Source: Clostridium celatum DSM 1785 (GTDB taxonomy: Bacteria > Bacillota > Clostridia > Clostridiales > Clostridiaceae). From it: a DNA stretch of 64,000 nt. Below the pieces are notes generated by a model, which saw only the letters and a program-made list of their open reading frames with translations, had not been told where the DNA came from and made no database searches. The stretch lies in assembly GCF_000320405.1 (NCBI RefSeq), contig NZ_KB291645.1, positions 62,001 through 126,000 on the forward strand, in the 5' to 3' direction. Made by a program: the position numbers and the translations under genes. Positions 27,682 to 37,978 of the stretch are shown one piece after another; the first letter of the stretch is position 1, and every line of letters begins with the position of its first letter.

Positions 27682-27697
27682 AAATTCTTCGCCCCTT

Positions 27698-28729
27698 TTA
27701 TTTTTGTGTTTCTAAATAACTTCTTCTTAATTGACCACAAGCCGCATTTATATCTGTACCCATTTCTCTTCTAATAGTAACTTCTATTCCATATGACTTT
27801 AATATATTTTCAAAATCTTCAACTGTTTTTCTTGATGGTCTTTTTAATGTATTTTCCTTTATTTCATTAACTGGAATTAAGTTAACATGACAATTCATAC
27901 TCTTAAGTAACGTTGCAAGTGATTTTGCATCTTCTCTAGAATCATTTACTCCTGAAACTAAAGAGTATTCATATGTAATTCTACGCCCCGTTTTATCCAT
28001 ATAGTACTTACAAGCATCTAATATTTCTGATATAGAATACTTATTTGCTATAGGCATTATTACCTTTCTCTTTTCATCACTAAATGCATGTAATGAAATA
28101 GCAAGCGTAATACTTAAATCCAAGTCTGCCAATTCTTTAATTTTAGGTACTATTCCACAAGTTGATAATGTAATATGTCTTTGACCAATATTTAATCCAT
28201 ATTCTGCATTAACAAGTTTTAAAAATTTAGTAACATTTTCAAAGTTATCTAGTGGTTCACCACTTCCCATTAAAACAATATTAGAAATTCTCTCTCCTAT
28301 ATAATTCTGAGCGACCATTACTTGAGATAAAATTTCTCCTGCACTTAAATCTCTTATCCTTCCCCCAAGTGTAGAGGCGCAAAATTTGCACCCCATTCTA
28401 CAACCAACTTGAGTAGATACACAAATAGAATTTCCATGCTTATATTTCATAATTACACATTCAATTAAATTATTATCTTTAAGTGATAATAACATCTTTT
28501 TAGTATCATCAACCTTTGATTCATATACTTCAACTATAGTTGGTAATGAAATTAAAAAGTTTTCTTTTAATTTCTCTCTTAAAGCTACTGGTATATTTTT
28601 CATTTCATCAAATTCTTTAACGCCTTTATATATCCATGAGATTACTTGCTTTGCTCTAAAAGCACTTTCACCATTTTCTTTCATCCAATTTTGTAATTCT
28701 TCTAATGTAAAATCAAAAATATTATACAT
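27698..28729 (-). CDS. rlmN: 23S rRNA / tRNA adenine-C2 methyltransferase RlmN
   Basis: A radical SAM methyltransferase that makes 2-methyladenosine at A2503 of 23S rRNA and A37 of tRNAs. The 343 residues contain the cluster motif [10 protein letters not shown] (about 109-118), the SAM-binding [12 protein letters not shown], and the conserved cysteine close to the C-terminus in [11 protein letters not shown], which carries the methyl group. It lacks the features that would separate it as Cfr. It lies between rsmB (11 bp) and prpC (16 bp). Confidence 0.96.
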   Translation of the reverse strand: MYNIFDFTLEELQNWMKENGESAFRAKQVISWIYKGVKEFDEMKNIPVALREKLKENFLISLPTIVEVYESKVDDTKKMLLSLKDNNLIECVIMKYKHGNSICVSTQVGCRMGCKFCASTLGGRIRDLSAGEILSQVMVAQNYIGERISNIVLMGSGEPLDNFENVTKFLKLVNAEYGLNIGQRHITLSTCGIVPKIKELADLDLSITLAISLHAFSDEKRKVIMPIANKYSISEILDACKYYMDKTGRRITYEYSLVSGVNDSREDAKSLATLLKSMNCHVNLIPVNEIKENTLKRPSRKTVEDFENILKSYGIEVTIRREMGTDINAACGQLRRSYLETQK

Positions 28730-28740
28730 TTATCCACCTA

Positions 28741-30057
28741 CTACTTTTTAGATATCTTTGCAATATAGAATCCATCCATATATTCGTTTGGTAATATTGT
28801 TAATGCACCATTCTTTTCATATATGAAATTATCCATATTTCCTAAGAATATCTTTTCTATAACTGCATCTTTATGTTTATTTAAGAACCACTCAACATTT
28901 TCTCCATTTTCTTCATTATTTAAAGTACAAGTTGAATAAATCATTGTTCCACCTTGCTTTAAATATTGCCATGCATTTTCCATTATTTCTCTTTGAGTTG
29001 GTACTAAATCTTTAAGTGATTTTCTTGATTTATTCCATTTTATTTCTGGCTTCTTTCTAATTATCCCAAGACCTGAACAAGGTACATCTATTAAAACCTT
29101 ATCTGCCATTGACACATATTTAGAGTTAAGTTTTGTTGCATCCATTGCATCTACTTCTACATTGTTTAATCCTAATCTTTCTACATTTTCAGTAATTAAA
29201 GATAATTTATTTTCATGTAAATCAAAAGCATAAACCTTTCCTGTACCTTCTAAAAGTTCTGCTGCATGAGTTGTTTTTCCTCCTGGCGCAGAGCAAAGAT
29301 CTAATACTACATCACCTTCATTAATGTCTAAAAGTGGTGCAACAAGCATAGCACTTTCATCTTGCACTGTAATGTAACCTTCTCTAAATAACTCGTTATT
29401 TTCTATTGAGCTACCACCTTTTATGATTATAGCTTCAGGACAAGCATATCCTTCTTCAACATCATAACCCATTTCTTCTAATTTTTCATATACTTCATCA
29501 AAATCAGCTTTATTAGTATTTACTCTTACTGTAACCTTTGGAGTTGCATTTAAGCCTGCTAATATCTTTCTTCCATTTTCTTCTCCATATTGTTTGTAAA
29601 TCATTCTAATGAACCAAGGCTCATAAGAATAAGTGTAAACTAATTTATCTATAGGACTATCGCTTACTTCTATATCATCTGGATTCTTTGTATAACTTCT
29701 TAATATACCATTTACTAATTTTGAACTTTGAAGTGATATATTTTTAGATAATTCAACAGCTTCATTACACGCTGCAAAATCTGGTACCTTATCTAAGAAA
29801 TGCATTTGATATATTGCCATTCTTAATATGTTTAAAACTCCATCTTCCATTAAAGATATATCTTTTACATAATTAGAAATTATAATATCTAATGTTTTCT
29901 TTCTTCTTATAGTTCCATAAACTAATTCAGTTACTAATGCTCTATCTTTTTCATTTAAATCTGAATCATTTAACTCCTTAGAAAGAACTAAATTTGAATA
30001 TGCTCCTTCTTCTAAAACTCTGTTTATTATATTTAGTGCTACTTCTCTACTGTTCAT
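28741..30057 (-). CDS. rsmB: 16S rRNA cytosine-C5 methyltransferase RsmB
   Basis: RsmB makes m5C967 in 16S rRNA. The 438 residues join an N-terminal NusB-like RNA-binding domain (about 1-130) to a Rossmann methyltransferase with DLCSAPGGKTTHAAE (SAM motif I), DVPCSGLG (catalytic cysteine, motif IV) and MIYSTCTLNNEENGENV (motif VI cysteine). Length and domain order are typical. It sits between fmt plus the zinc peptidase gene and rlmN, as in other Firmicutes. Confidence 0.96.
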   Translation of the reverse strand: MNSREVALNIINRVLEEGAYSNLVLSKELNDSDLNEKDRALVTELVYGTIRRKKTLDIIISNYVKDISLMEDGVLNILRMAIYQMHFLDKVPDFAACNEAVELSKNISLQSSKLVNGILRSYTKNPDDIEVSDSPIDKLVYTYSYEPWFIRMIYKQYGEENGRKILAGLNATPKVTVRVNTNKADFDEVYEKLEEMGYDVEEGYACPEAIIIKGGSSIENNELFREGYITVQDESAMLVAPLLDINEGDVVLDLCSAPGGKTTHAAELLEGTGKVYAFDLHENKLSLITENVERLGLNNVEVDAMDATKLNSKYVSMADKVLIDVPCSGLGIIRKKPEIKWNKSRKSLKDLVPTQREIMENAWQYLKQGGTMIYSTCTLNNEENGENVEWFLNKHKDAVIEKIFLGNMDNFIYEKNGALTILPNEYMDGFYIAKISKK

Positions 30058-30067
30058 ACTCTACCTC

Positions 30068-30763
30068 TTAATCGTTATTTCTATTGCTTATAGCAATTAA
30101 TCTTATCAATTGAGAAATTGACATAAGTGCTGCAGCTACATAAGTCATTGCTGCTGCGTTTAAAACATTTTTAGCCCCTTTAACTTCATCACCATATAAA
30201 ATACTTCTACTTTCTAATATCTTTAATGCTCTATTAGATGCATTAAATTCTACTGGTAATGTAATTAACTGATAAAAAACTGCAAAACTAAAAAATATTA
30301 TTCCTATTGTGGTTAACCCACTAAATCCCAAAAATAATCCTATCATAAATAATATAATAGACATTTGGCTAGTAAAATTTACAGCTGTGGCTATTGATGT
30401 TCTCAGGACTAATGGCTTATAACTTTGTGCGTGCTGTATTGCATGCCCACATTCGTGTGCTGCCACTCCTGCGGCTGCAATAGAAGTTCCATGATATATA
30501 TCGCTAGATAATCTAATAACCTTACTTCTTGGATCATAATGATCTGTAAGTTCTCCTCTTGTTTCTAGTACTGGTACATTATAAAGACCAGCTCCATCTA
30601 ATATCATTCTTGCAATATCTGCACCATTATATCCATTTATAGTTCTAACATTTTTGTATTTTCTATAAGTGCTACTTACTTTGCTTTGTGCCCAAATTCC
30701 TATAATAATTGCAGGAATTAACAAAAGCATCGTTCTATCAAAATAAAATCCTGGATAAAACAT
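30068..30763 (-). CDS. YugP-type zinc membrane metallopeptidase
   Basis: A 231-residue membrane protein of the YugP/DUF2268-like neutral zinc metallopeptidase family. HECGHAIQHAQ (about 103-113) is the HExxH zinc site; GVAAHECGH and the downstream Glu in PVEFNASNRA complete the family pattern. About four hydrophobic spans are visible: one at the N-terminus, two around 130-175 and one near 208-225. It is inserted between fmt and rsmB in many clostridia, and co-transcription is likely. The substrate is not known. Confidence 0.88.
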   Translation of the reverse strand: MFYPGFYFDRTMLLLIPAIIIGIWAQSKVSSTYRKYKNVRTINGYNGADIARMILDGAGLYNVPVLETRGELTDHYDPRSKVIRLSSDIYHGTSIAAAGVAAHECGHAIQHAQSYKPLVLRTSIATAVNFTSQMSIILFMIGLFLGFSGLTTIGIIFFSFAVFYQLITLPVEFNASNRALKILESRSILYGDEVKGAKNVLNAAAMTYVAAALMSISQLIRLIAISNRNND

Positions 30764-30781
30764 AAAATATCCCCTTTCACC

Positions 30782-31708
30782 TTATAGTAATTTACACCCA
30801 ACCTCTATTTCATTCCCATTAATATATTGTTCTATAGTAAGTGGTTTACCATTTGGAAATTGTACCTTTTTAATTAATAATACGTCTTCCCCACAACTTA
30901 CCTTAATACCATCTTTATTAACTCCAATGATAGTACCTGCTTCTTTGTTGCTATTTTCCTCTAAAACGCTTGAAGCGTATATTTTCATATTTTGTCCTTT
31001 ATACGTAGTATGTGCTATTGGCCACGGATTAAGACCTCTTATTAAGTTGTGAATATCTTTAGCTGCTTTGCTCCACTCTATTTTTCCTGTATCTTTAGAA
31101 AGCATTTTAGCATAACAAGTTTCACCTTCTTGCTTTATAGGTGTTATAGTTCCTTGAACTAACCCTTCAATTGTCTTTATTAAAAGTTCTCCACCACTTG
31201 CCATTAGAGTGTCATGAAGTTCCCCTGCTGTCATATCATCACTTATTTCTACTTCATCCTTTAAAAGCATATCTCCAGTATCTAATCCAACATCCATAAG
31301 CATTGTTGTATTTCCTGATTTTTTCTCACCATTAATTACAACCCAATTAAGTGGAGCTGCTCCTCTATACATTGGAAGTAAAGATGCATGTAAGTTTATA
31401 CATCCATACTTTGGAATATCTAATACTTCTTTAGTTAATATTTGACCAAAAGCTACAACTATTATAAAATCTGGTCTTAAATCTTTTAAATATTCTACCG
31501 CTTCTCTATCATCCTTTAATTTTTCTGGCTGAAGAACCTTTATATTATGACGTACAGCAACTTCCTTCACAGGTGAAAAAGCTAATTTTTTCCCTCTTCC
31601 TTTAGGTCTGTCCGGTTGCGTAAAAACAGCTTCTACACCATACTTTTCTATTAAAGCTTCTAATGAAGGAACAGCAAAATCTGGAGTTCCCATAAATACT
31701 ATTTTCAT
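30782..31708 (-). CDS. fmt: Methionyl-tRNA formyltransferase
   Basis: Fmt formylates initiator Met-tRNA using 10-formyltetrahydrofolate. The 308 residues have the N-terminal hydrolase fold with [17 protein letters not shown], the [18 protein letters not shown] motif (Asn, His, Ser around 107-115) and [10 protein letters not shown], then a C-terminal OB domain. It starts 11 bp after def ends; def and fmt are the matched deformylase/formylase pair. Confidence 0.97.
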   Translation of the reverse strand: MKIVFMGTPDFAVPSLEALIEKYGVEAVFTQPDRPKGRGKKLAFSPVKEVAVRHNIKVLQPEKLKDDREAVEYLKDLRPDFIIVVAFGQILTKEVLDIPKYGCINLHASLLPMYRGAAPLNWVVINGEKKSGNTTMLMDVGLDTGDMLLKDEVEISDDMTAGELHDTLMASGGELLIKTIEGLVQGTITPIKQEGETCYAKMLSKDTGKIEWSKAAKDIHNLIRGLNPWPIAHTTYKGQNMKIYASSVLEENSNKEAGTIIGVNKDGIKVSCGEDVLLIKKVQFPNGKPLTIEQYINGNEIEVGCKLL

Positions 31709-31719
31709 ATTTCATCCTC

Positions 31720-32163
31720 CTATTTTGCGTGATCTACGTATAGTACTCCATTTAAGTGATCATTTTCATGAAGCACTGCTCTTGCTAACAATTCTTCTGC
31801 TTCAAGTATAAATTGTTGTCCTTTTTCATTAAAAGCTCTAACTTTCACATAATTAGGTCTTTCAATTGGACAAGTTTTTCCTGGAATACTTAAACAACCT
31901 TCATCATCAGTTTGACTACCACTAGTTTCTAATATTTCAGGATTTATAAATACCATTAATCCATTTTCATCTCTTATATCTATAACAAAGATTCTCTTTA
32001 GTATACCAACTTGAGGAGCCGCTAATCCAACACCATCTGCTTCATACATTGTTTCTGCCATATCCTTAATAAGAGTTAACTCTCTTTTAGTTATTTCAGT
32101 TACTTCTTTACATGTCTTTCTTAAAACATCGTCTCCCATTGTTCTAATAGTTCTAATTGCCAT
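31720..32163 (-). CDS. def: Peptide deformylase
   Basis: Def removes the formyl group from nascent proteins. The 147 residues show the three metallo-hydrolase motifs: GVGLAAPQVG (about 45-54), EGCLSIPG (metal Cys, about 87-94) and HENDHLNG (HExxH, about 131-138). This is a short type 1B-like or clostridial form. AGGAGG precedes the ATG. It lies between priA (11 bp) and fmt (11 bp). Confidence 0.97.
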   Translation of the reverse strand: MAIRTIRTMGDDVLRKTCKEVTEITKRELTLIKDMAETMYEADGVGLAAPQVGILKRIFVIDIRDENGLMVFINPEILETSGSQTDDEGCLSIPGKTCPIERPNYVKVRAFNEKGQQFILEAEELLARAVLHENDHLNGVLYVDHAK

Positions 32164-32174
32164 TTTATTTCCTC

Positions 32175-34382
32175 CTAATTTAAATTGTTTGGATTTATAT
32201 CTATACTTATTCGTATATCATTATATACGTTCTTGTTCTCTTCATAAAGTAATTCTTTAATATTTTTAGCAAATTCATCATTAAATTCACCCTTTATTAT
32301 AATTTGCCACCTATAATTTTCCTTTATTTTAGATATCATACAAGGAATTGGTCCTAAAATTTCTAAATCATATTCCTTTTTTACCAACGGTTCTATTATA
32401 TTAAATATTTTATGCATAAATTCTTTTAATAACTCTTCATTTTTTGAAATTCCATTTATTAAAAATATTTTACCAAACGGTGGATACTTCATCAACGCTC
32501 TAATTGTGAATTCTTTTTCATAAAAGCCTTCATAATCATAATTTATTGCATAATTTAAACTATAATGTTCTGGTGTATATGTTTGTATTATAACCTTCCC
32601 TTGCTTTTCTCCTCTACCAGCTCTCCCGGCAACCTGTGTTATAATTTGAAATGTTTTTTCTCCTGATCTATAATCTGGTATATTTATAGACATATCTGCA
32701 GCTAATATTCCAACTAAAGTTACATCTTTAAAATCCAATCCTTTTGATACCATTTGAGTACCTATAAGTATATTTGCTTTTTTTTCTTTAAAAGCATTAT
32801 ATATTTTTTCATGAGAGTTTTTTTCTCTAGTTGTATCTACATCCATTCTAAGAACTCTTGCATCTTTAAAGTACTTTCTAACTTCCTCTTCCACTCTTTG
32901 AGTTCCAGCTCCAAAAAACTTTACATACTTACTATCACATTTAGGACATACCTTTGGTTCTCTTTTAGTTTTTCCACAATAATGACAAACTAAAAAACCA
33001 TTCTTATGATATGTCATTGAAATATCACATTCCTCACATTTAAATACATAACCACAACTTCTACAAGAAACAAAAGTAGAAAACCCTCTTCTATTTAAAA
33101 ATAATATAACTTGCTCGCCTTTACTTAAAGTTTCATTTATACTCTTATAAAGTTCTCTACTAAATAAAGACTTATTTCCTGATCTTAATTCTTCTCTCAT
33201 ATCTATAACTTGCATAGGAGGCATTTCTTTATTATCTACACGATTTTTCAGTTCTAAAAGCTCTATTTCCCCTGTAATTGCTCTATAGTAATTTTCAATA
33301 CTTGGAGTAGCTGAACCTAAAATAACCTTACAGCCTCGTTGATTGCTTATAAATTCTGCAACTTCTTTTGTTTGATACTTTGGATTTTGTTCAGATTTAT
33401 ATGTGTTTTCATGCTCTTCATCAATTATAATAAGCCCTAAATTCTTTGCTGGCAGAAATATTGCACTTCTTGCCCCTACTATAAGCCTGGCCTTACCTTG
33501 CCTTACTCTATACCATTCATCAAAACGCTCACCATCAGAAAGCTTACTATGAAATAATGCAACATCTCTTCCAAATCTTCCTTTAAATCTTTCAATCATT
33601 TGAGGTGTTAGTGATATTTCCGGCACCAGTATTATTGCACTTTTATTTTCAGATAAAGTTTTTTCTACTAATCTCATATATACTTCAGTTTTACCAGATC
33701 CAGTAACACCTTTAAGTAAAAATATATTTTTTTTTGAATTTAAAAATTCTTCTATAACATTTTTTTGTTCAAATGTTAACTCTTTTTCATTATCCTTTAT
33801 ATAAATTCTATCATTATACCTATAAACAGTTTCTTCTTCTACTAATAAATTTCCATTCTCTATTAGTTTATTTAACTTATATAAAGAAATTGAGTGATTT
33901 TTAGTAAGTTCTGCTTTTGTATATACTCCTGAATTACTTTTTATAAAATCAATTATTTCTGTATAACCATCTTTACTTTTAAACTTGCTTAAATCATCAT
34001 CTATAAAAGCTATGACCTTTTTACTTTTGCTTTTTGCACCTTTTAATATTCCTGTTGGAATAAGCAATCTAAAAGCATCAATATATTTACAAAGATATTT
34101 TGTTCTTAAAAAATTTATAAGTTCAATATCTGCTTCGGTAATTATAGGTTCTTTATTTTCAATAGATGATATTTCCTTAACTTTAAAGTTTAAACAAGCT
34201 TCCTCTTCTTTTTTTATACTAAGCACAAATCCTTCGGAATATCTATTTCCAAAACCAAATGGTACTTTTACTATTTGGCCTATTTTTATGTCCTCTTCTA
34301 ATTCATGAGGTACTTTATATGTAAAAGGTCTATCTATTTCTAATGCGTCACTATTTACTATTATCTCAGCATAAAGCTTCAA
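32175..34382 (-). CDS. priA: Primosomal replication restart helicase PriA
   Basis: PriA reloads the replicative helicase at collapsed forks. In 735 residues: N-terminal 3'-end DNA-binding domain, winged helix, SF2 helicase with GVTGSGKTEVYM Walker A (about 226-237) and IIDEEHENTY (DEEH), a zinc region with repeated CxxC pairs (CRSCGYVFKCEECD, CHYCGKTKREPKVCPKC, about 440-485), and VAGRAGRG motif VI. Length is standard. A weak hairpin separates it from coaBC upstream. Confidence 0.97.
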   Translation of the reverse strand: MKLYAEIIVNSDALEIDRPFTYKVPHELEEDIKIGQIVKVPFGFGNRYSEGFVLSIKKEEEACLNFKVKEISSIENKEPIITEADIELINFLRTKYLCKYIDAFRLLIPTGILKGAKSKSKKVIAFIDDDLSKFKSKDGYTEIIDFIKSNSGVYTKAELTKNHSISLYKLNKLIENGNLLVEEETVYRYNDRIYIKDNEKELTFEQKNVIEEFLNSKKNIFLLKGVTGSGKTEVYMRLVEKTLSENKSAIILVPEISLTPQMIERFKGRFGRDVALFHSKLSDGERFDEWYRVRQGKARLIVGARSAIFLPAKNLGLIIIDEEHENTYKSEQNPKYQTKEVAEFISNQRGCKVILGSATPSIENYYRAITGEIELLELKNRVDNKEMPPMQVIDMREELRSGNKSLFSRELYKSINETLSKGEQVILFLNRRGFSTFVSCRSCGYVFKCEECDISMTYHKNGFLVCHYCGKTKREPKVCPKCDSKYVKFFGAGTQRVEEEVRKYFKDARVLRMDVDTTREKNSHEKIYNAFKEKKANILIGTQMVSKGLDFKDVTLVGILAADMSINIPDYRSGEKTFQIITQVAGRAGRGEKQGKVIIQTYTPEHYSLNYAINYDYEGFYEKEFTIRALMKYPPFGKIFLINGISKNEELLKEFMHKIFNIIEPLVKKEYDLEILGPIPCMISKIKENYRWQIIIKGEFNDEFAKNIKELLYEENKNVYNDIRISIDINPNNLN

Positions 34383-34422
34383 AACATCACCCTCATATAC
34401 AAAAACTATTTTTATACAAAGA

Positions 34423-34441
34423 AAAGCGCAATTAGCGCTTT
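34423..34441 (-). terminator. Short hairpin at the coaBC 3' end
   Basis: A 7-bp stem with GCGC core (34423-34429 with 34435-34441) overlaps the coaBC stop; UUUUCUUUG follows on the minus strand. It may cause partial termination before priA. Confidence 0.5.
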
Positions 34442-35619
34442 CCTAGAATCATATCAAATATATTACTTGCAACTTCTTTTTTACTCATCTTATCAAGATG
34501 CATAGCTTTATTATCCTTTGAAATAATAATTACTTTATTATCATCGCTACCAAAGCCTGTATCACTTGCAGTAATATCATTTGCAACGATAAAATCTAAA
34601 TTTTTATTTATAAGCTTTTTGTTAGCATTTTCAATTACATTATTACTTTCTGCTGCAAAGCCTACTAATATTTGATGAGTTTTGCTTTCGCCTAACATTT
34701 TTAATATATCATTATCTCTAGTTAAGCAAAGGTTTAAGTCTCCCTCACCTTTTTTTATCTTTTCTTTGCTATATTCCTTTGGTTTATAATCAGCTACAGC
34801 AGCTGATTTAATAACAATATCTGAATCAGCAAAGTTCTCAAAGATTTCTTTTTTCATTTCTTCATTAGTTCTTATGTTAATTATTCTTACGTTTTTTGGT
34901 GGTTCTAAATTTGTTGGTCCTGATACTAAAGTAACCTCAGCTCCTCTATCTCTTGCTTCTTCAGCAATTGCATATCCCATCTTTCCTGTAGATCTATTTG
35001 TAATATATCTAACTGGATCTATAGGTGCTATAGTTGGACCTGCACTTATAAGTACCTTTTTACCTTTTAAATCCTGCTCTTTATCCTCTAATTCAAATAG
35101 TACTCTTTCAACAATTGTATTTACATCAGCCAGCTTACCTTTACCTATATCTCCACAAGCTAATCTTCCACTTGCCGGTTCAATAAATTCATAACCAAAG
35201 CTTTTTAGCTTTTGTATATTATTTTGAACTATCTTATTTTCATACATGTTAGTATTCATAGCTGGCGCAAAAACAACTTTTGCTTTTGTAGCCATTATAG
35301 TAGTTGTTAACATATCATCTGCTATACCATTTGCTACTTTTCCTAATACATTTGCAGTGCATGGAGCAACAAGCATCAAATCAGCTTTTTGTGCTAATGA
35401 TATATGTTGAATTTCCCACGCTTTTGGTTCTGCAAACATATCAGTAACAACCATATTTTGACTAATAGATTGAAAAGTTAATGGATTTACAAACTTAGAA
35501 GCACTTTCTGTCATTATAACATGTACTTCAATGTCTTTCTTTCTTAAAGCACTAATTACATCTAATGCCTTATATACAGCAATACCACCAGTAACTCCAA
35601 TAACAACACATTTACTCAT
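34432..35619 (-). CDS. coaBC: Bifunctional phosphopantothenoylcysteine synthetase/decarboxylase
   Basis: CoaBC couples cysteine to 4'-phosphopantothenate and decarboxylates the product in CoA synthesis. The 395 residues hold the flavin-dependent CoaC domain (about 1-180; GVTGGIAVYKALDVISAL, the PAMNTNMY motif and the substrate-clamp cysteine in GRLACGDIGKG) and the CoaB domain (about 185-395; ISAGPTIAPIDPVRYITNRS and KSAAVADYKP). It follows rpoZ by 6 bp in the gmk-rpoZ-coaBC-priA order seen across Firmicutes. Confidence 0.97.
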   Translation of the reverse strand: MSKCVVIGVTGGIAVYKALDVISALRKKDIEVHVIMTESASKFVNPLTFQSISQNMVVTDMFAEPKAWEIQHISLAQKADLMLVAPCTANVLGKVANGIADDMLTTTIMATKAKVVFAPAMNTNMYENKIVQNNIQKLKSFGYEFIEPASGRLACGDIGKGKLADVNTIVERVLFELEDKEQDLKGKKVLISAGPTIAPIDPVRYITNRSTGKMGYAIAEEARDRGAEVTLVSGPTNLEPPKNVRIINIRTNEEMKKEIFENFADSDIVIKSAAVADYKPKEYSKEKIKKGEGDLNLCLTRDNDILKMLGESKTHQILVGFAAESNNVIENANKKLINKNLDFIVANDITASDTGFGSDDNKVIIISKDNKAMHLDKMSKKEVASNIFDMILGKR

Positions 35620-35625
35620 AGCAGT

Positions 35626-35838
35626 TTACTCCTTATCAGTTTTATGATAAGAAATTGCTCCTTCATTTACTTCATTAACAGCAATTGTTAATGGTTTCTT
35701 TGATGGATTGTTAGTTAATACTTGGCTACCATCGATTATTTGTCTTGCTCTTCTTGATGTTACTATAACTAGTGAATATCTATCTTCTACCTTTTTTAAT
35801 AAGTCCACCACTGATGGATTAATCATAGAGTTGTTCAT
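35626..35838 (-). CDS. rpoZ: RNA polymerase omega subunit
   Basis: Omega supports assembly of RNA polymerase. The 70 residues contain the typical N-terminal SVVDLLKKVEDRYSLVIVTS and RARQIIDG blocks. I use the first ATG because AAGGAGGG is 8 nt before it; a second ATG four codons later would lack a site. The start lies inside the last 20 bp of gmk, so the genes overlap and are probably coupled. Confidence 0.95.
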   Translation of the reverse strand: MNNSMINPSVVDLLKKVEDRYSLVIVTSRRARQIIDGSQVLTNNPSKKPLTIAVNEVNEGAISYHKTDKE

Positions 35839-36454
35839 GAATTAAGCCCTCCTTAGAATCTAATATTGTATCTTTTATTCTATCTACTCTACATTTTTCT
35901 GCGGCAATTATACCTTCTATTTTACTAACCGCCGTTAAAACTTCATCATTAACTACTGCATAATTATATTTAGAAACATAGTTTATTTCTTGATATGCAT
36001 TTTTAAATCTTGTCATTAATGACTCTTCAGTTTCACTACCTCTTTTTATTATTCTTTGCTTTAACTCTTCCATTGATGGTGGAAGAATAAATATGAATAC
36101 CCCTTCGCTAAAGTTTTCCTTAACTTTCAATGCACCTTGAATATCAATTTCTAATATAACATTTTTGCCTTCAGCTAGCATTTCTTCAACTTTAAACTTT
36201 GGTGTTCCATACATATTTCCATGTACTTCAGCGTATTCTAAAAAATCATTACTTTCTACTTTAGATATAAAATCTTCTTTAGTTAAAAAGTGATAATTTA
36301 CACCATCAACTTCTCCAGCTCTTGGGCTTCTTGTAGTGGCTGAAACGGAAATAAATAAGTCATCATGTTTTTCTAAAAGTGCTTTACAAATAGTTCCCTT
36401 TCCTGCTCCTGAAGGCCCAGAAATAACAATTAATAAACCTTTATTATTTTGCAT
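35819..36454 (-). CDS. gmk: Guanylate kinase
   Basis: Gmk phosphorylates GMP to GDP, feeding GTP and (p)ppGpp pools. The 211 residues carry ISGPSGAGKGTICKALL (P-loop about 10-17), SATTRSPRAGEVDGVNYHF (GMP binding), EYAEVHGNMYGT and EIDIQGALKVK. It overlaps rpoZ by 20 bp and abuts remA by one base. Confidence 0.97.
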   Translation of the reverse strand: MQNNKGLLIVISGPSGAGKGTICKALLEKHDDLFISVSATTRSPRAGEVDGVNYHFLTKEDFISKVESNDFLEYAEVHGNMYGTPKFKVEEMLAEGKNVILEIDIQGALKVKENFSEGVFIFILPPSMEELKQRIIKRGSETEESLMTRFKNAYQEINYVSKYNYAVVNDEVLTAVSKIEGIIAAEKCRVDRIKDTILDSKEGLIHEQLYD

Positions 36455-36723
36455 TATTCATCAACCTCATCTACAGTTTCATCTTTAGCTACTAATCTGT
36501 GTGCAACAGTCTCTGGTTGAACTGCTGATAAAATAACATGATCACTATCTGTTATTATAACAGCTCTTGTTCTTCTTCCATAAGTTGCATCAATAAGCAT
36601 TCCTCTATCTCTTGCTTCTTGGATTATTCTCTTAATTGGTGCTGACTCTGGACTTACTATTGCAACAAGTCTATTGGCTGATACTATGTTTCCAAAACCA
36701 ATATTAATTAATTTTATACCCAT
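36454..36723 (-). CDS. remA: RemA-like extracellular matrix regulator (DUF370)
   Basis: An 89-residue DUF370/RemA protein. In B. subtilis RemA is a DNA-binding activator of matrix and osmoprotection genes; family members sit between yicC and gmk, as here. The N-terminus [18 protein letters not shown] and the block [26 protein letters not shown] are diagnostic. Seven extra in-frame codons lie upstream, but AGGAGGAGAGTC precedes the chosen ATG, and those codons overlap yicC. Whether it controls matrix genes in this organism is unknown. Confidence 0.93.
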   Translation of the reverse strand: MGIKLINIGFGNIVSANRLVAIVSPESAPIKRIIQEARDRGMLIDATYGRRTRAVIITDSDHVILSAVQPETVAHRLVAKDETVDEVDE

Positions 36724-36736
36724 GACTCTCCTCCTA

Positions 36737-37618
36737 TTATTCAATATTCTGTACTTGCTCTCTTATTTTTTCAAGTATATTTTTTATATCAATGACTATA
36801 TTAGTCATTTGGATATCACTAGATTTTGAGCCAATAGTATTTGTCTCCCTATTCATTTCTTGTACTATAAAGTCAAGCTTTCTTCCAATTGGTTCATTTA
36901 AACTTAAAGTTTTTCTTACTTGATTAATATGACTGTTAAGTCTTATTATCTCTTCATCTATTGTTGCTTTATCTGCTAACATACAAACTTCCATCGCAAC
37001 TCTATTTTCATCTATTTCAACATTTCCTAAAAGTTCTTTTAATCTTTCTTCAAGCTTAACTTTAAATGTTTTAGGTATACTATCTGCAAACTCCTCAACC
37101 TTTTTAACTAGTTCTTCTATTTGAGAAATTTTAAATAAAATATCTTCTTTAAGCTTATTTCCTTCAACTTCTCTCATTGCTATCATCATATCAAGAGAGT
37201 TTTTTATTAGAGGTTTTATTTCATCTAATATTTCCTCTATTTTATCTTCCTCTTCAACTACAGTTATAACATCTGAAAATCTTGCAATTTGCATTACCGA
37301 AATATCATTTTTAATTCCTAGCTTTTTTTCTATTTCTTTTAAACATTTTAAATATCCTTCAGCTAAATTCATATCAACTTTTGGAATTCCATTACCGTCT
37401 GAGTAAGTTTTTAAATTTATAAATACATCAACCTTACCTCTGCTTAATGTGTTATTTATTATTTTTCTTATTTCTTCTTCTAATGATATTAAGCTTTTAG
37501 GCATTCTAATGTTTACATCTAAATATCTGCTATTTACACTTTTCATTTCAACAGTAAAGAAACGTTTCTTGCCTTCTTCACTGCTACTTCTTCCGAAGCT
37601 AGTCATACTCCTTACCAT
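36737..37618 (-). CDS. YicC family endoribonuclease
   Basis: A 293-residue YicC/YloC protein. The N-terminal domain starts [12 protein letters not shown] and contains [16 protein letters not shown] (about 26-41). The C-terminal DUF1732 block [22 protein letters not shown] (about 245-266) holds conserved acidic and polar residues. Family members have been shown to cleave RNA. AGGAGAAAAGT precedes the ATG. It heads the remA-gmk-rpoZ-coaBC-priA series, with a promoter at 37722-37749. Confidence 0.93.
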   Translation of the reverse strand: MVRSMTSFGRSSSEEGKKRFFTVEMKSVNSRYLDVNIRMPKSLISLEEEIRKIINNTLSRGKVDVFINLKTYSDGNGIPKVDMNLAEGYLKCLKEIEKKLGIKNDISVMQIARFSDVITVVEEEDKIEEILDEIKPLIKNSLDMMIAMREVEGNKLKEDILFKISQIEELVKKVEEFADSIPKTFKVKLEERLKELLGNVEIDENRVAMEVCMLADKATIDEEIIRLNSHINQVRKTLSLNEPIGRKLDFIVQEMNRETNTIGSKSSDIQMTNIVIDIKNILEKIREQVQNIE

Positions 37619-37721
37619 ACTTTTCTCCTAACTTATATTTGCTTTATGCCAAATATAAAATTTTTTTAATTTTTATTATATTAAATTCGCAAATTTCTGT
37701 ATCTCTGTCAATATCAATTAG

Positions 37722-37749
37722 TTTATAACTTTAACATTACATATGTCAA
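37722..37749 (-). promoter_or_regulatory. Promoter candidate for the yicC-gmk-priA series
   Basis: Minus-strand TTGACA (37744-37749) and TATAAA (37722-37727), 16-bp spacer, about 105 bp before yicC. A second TTGACA (37706-37711) lies closer but has no good -10 at normal spacing. Confidence 0.6.
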
Positions 37750-37806
37750 TATTTTGTTCACAAATTGTTAACATTTTATATTTATATATATTTTATATCA
37801 AAAAAA

Positions 37807-37902
37807 TAAAATGGCAAATTAAACATTAAATTAAAAAAGCTTTTTATTTTTTTAATTATAAAAAAATTGCTTAATAATTTAAAATTTTCATTTACCATTT
37901 TA
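37807..37902. repeat. MITE-like 96-bp imperfect palindrome
   Basis: The ends TAAAATGGCAAATTA and the reverse complement of ATTTACCATTTTA match with few changes. Pairing continues inward through ATTAAATTA/TAATTTAAA to a central A/T hairpin. There is no coding capacity. It fills most of the gap between the yicC promoter and the permease stop. The GGCAAATTAA arm sequence recurs in the palindrome at 50149-50258. Confidence 0.6.
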
Positions 37903-37978
37903 TATCTTTAACTTTTAATTTTCATTTTTTCTTAAAGTCTGCATCAATAAAATTAAGTATCACTTTGAATTTTTATTT

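Noticed and set aside
37706-37711. Second TTGACA near yicC as a separate promoter
   Set aside because: The nearest good -10 is about 22 bp away, so it was not called as an independent promoter.
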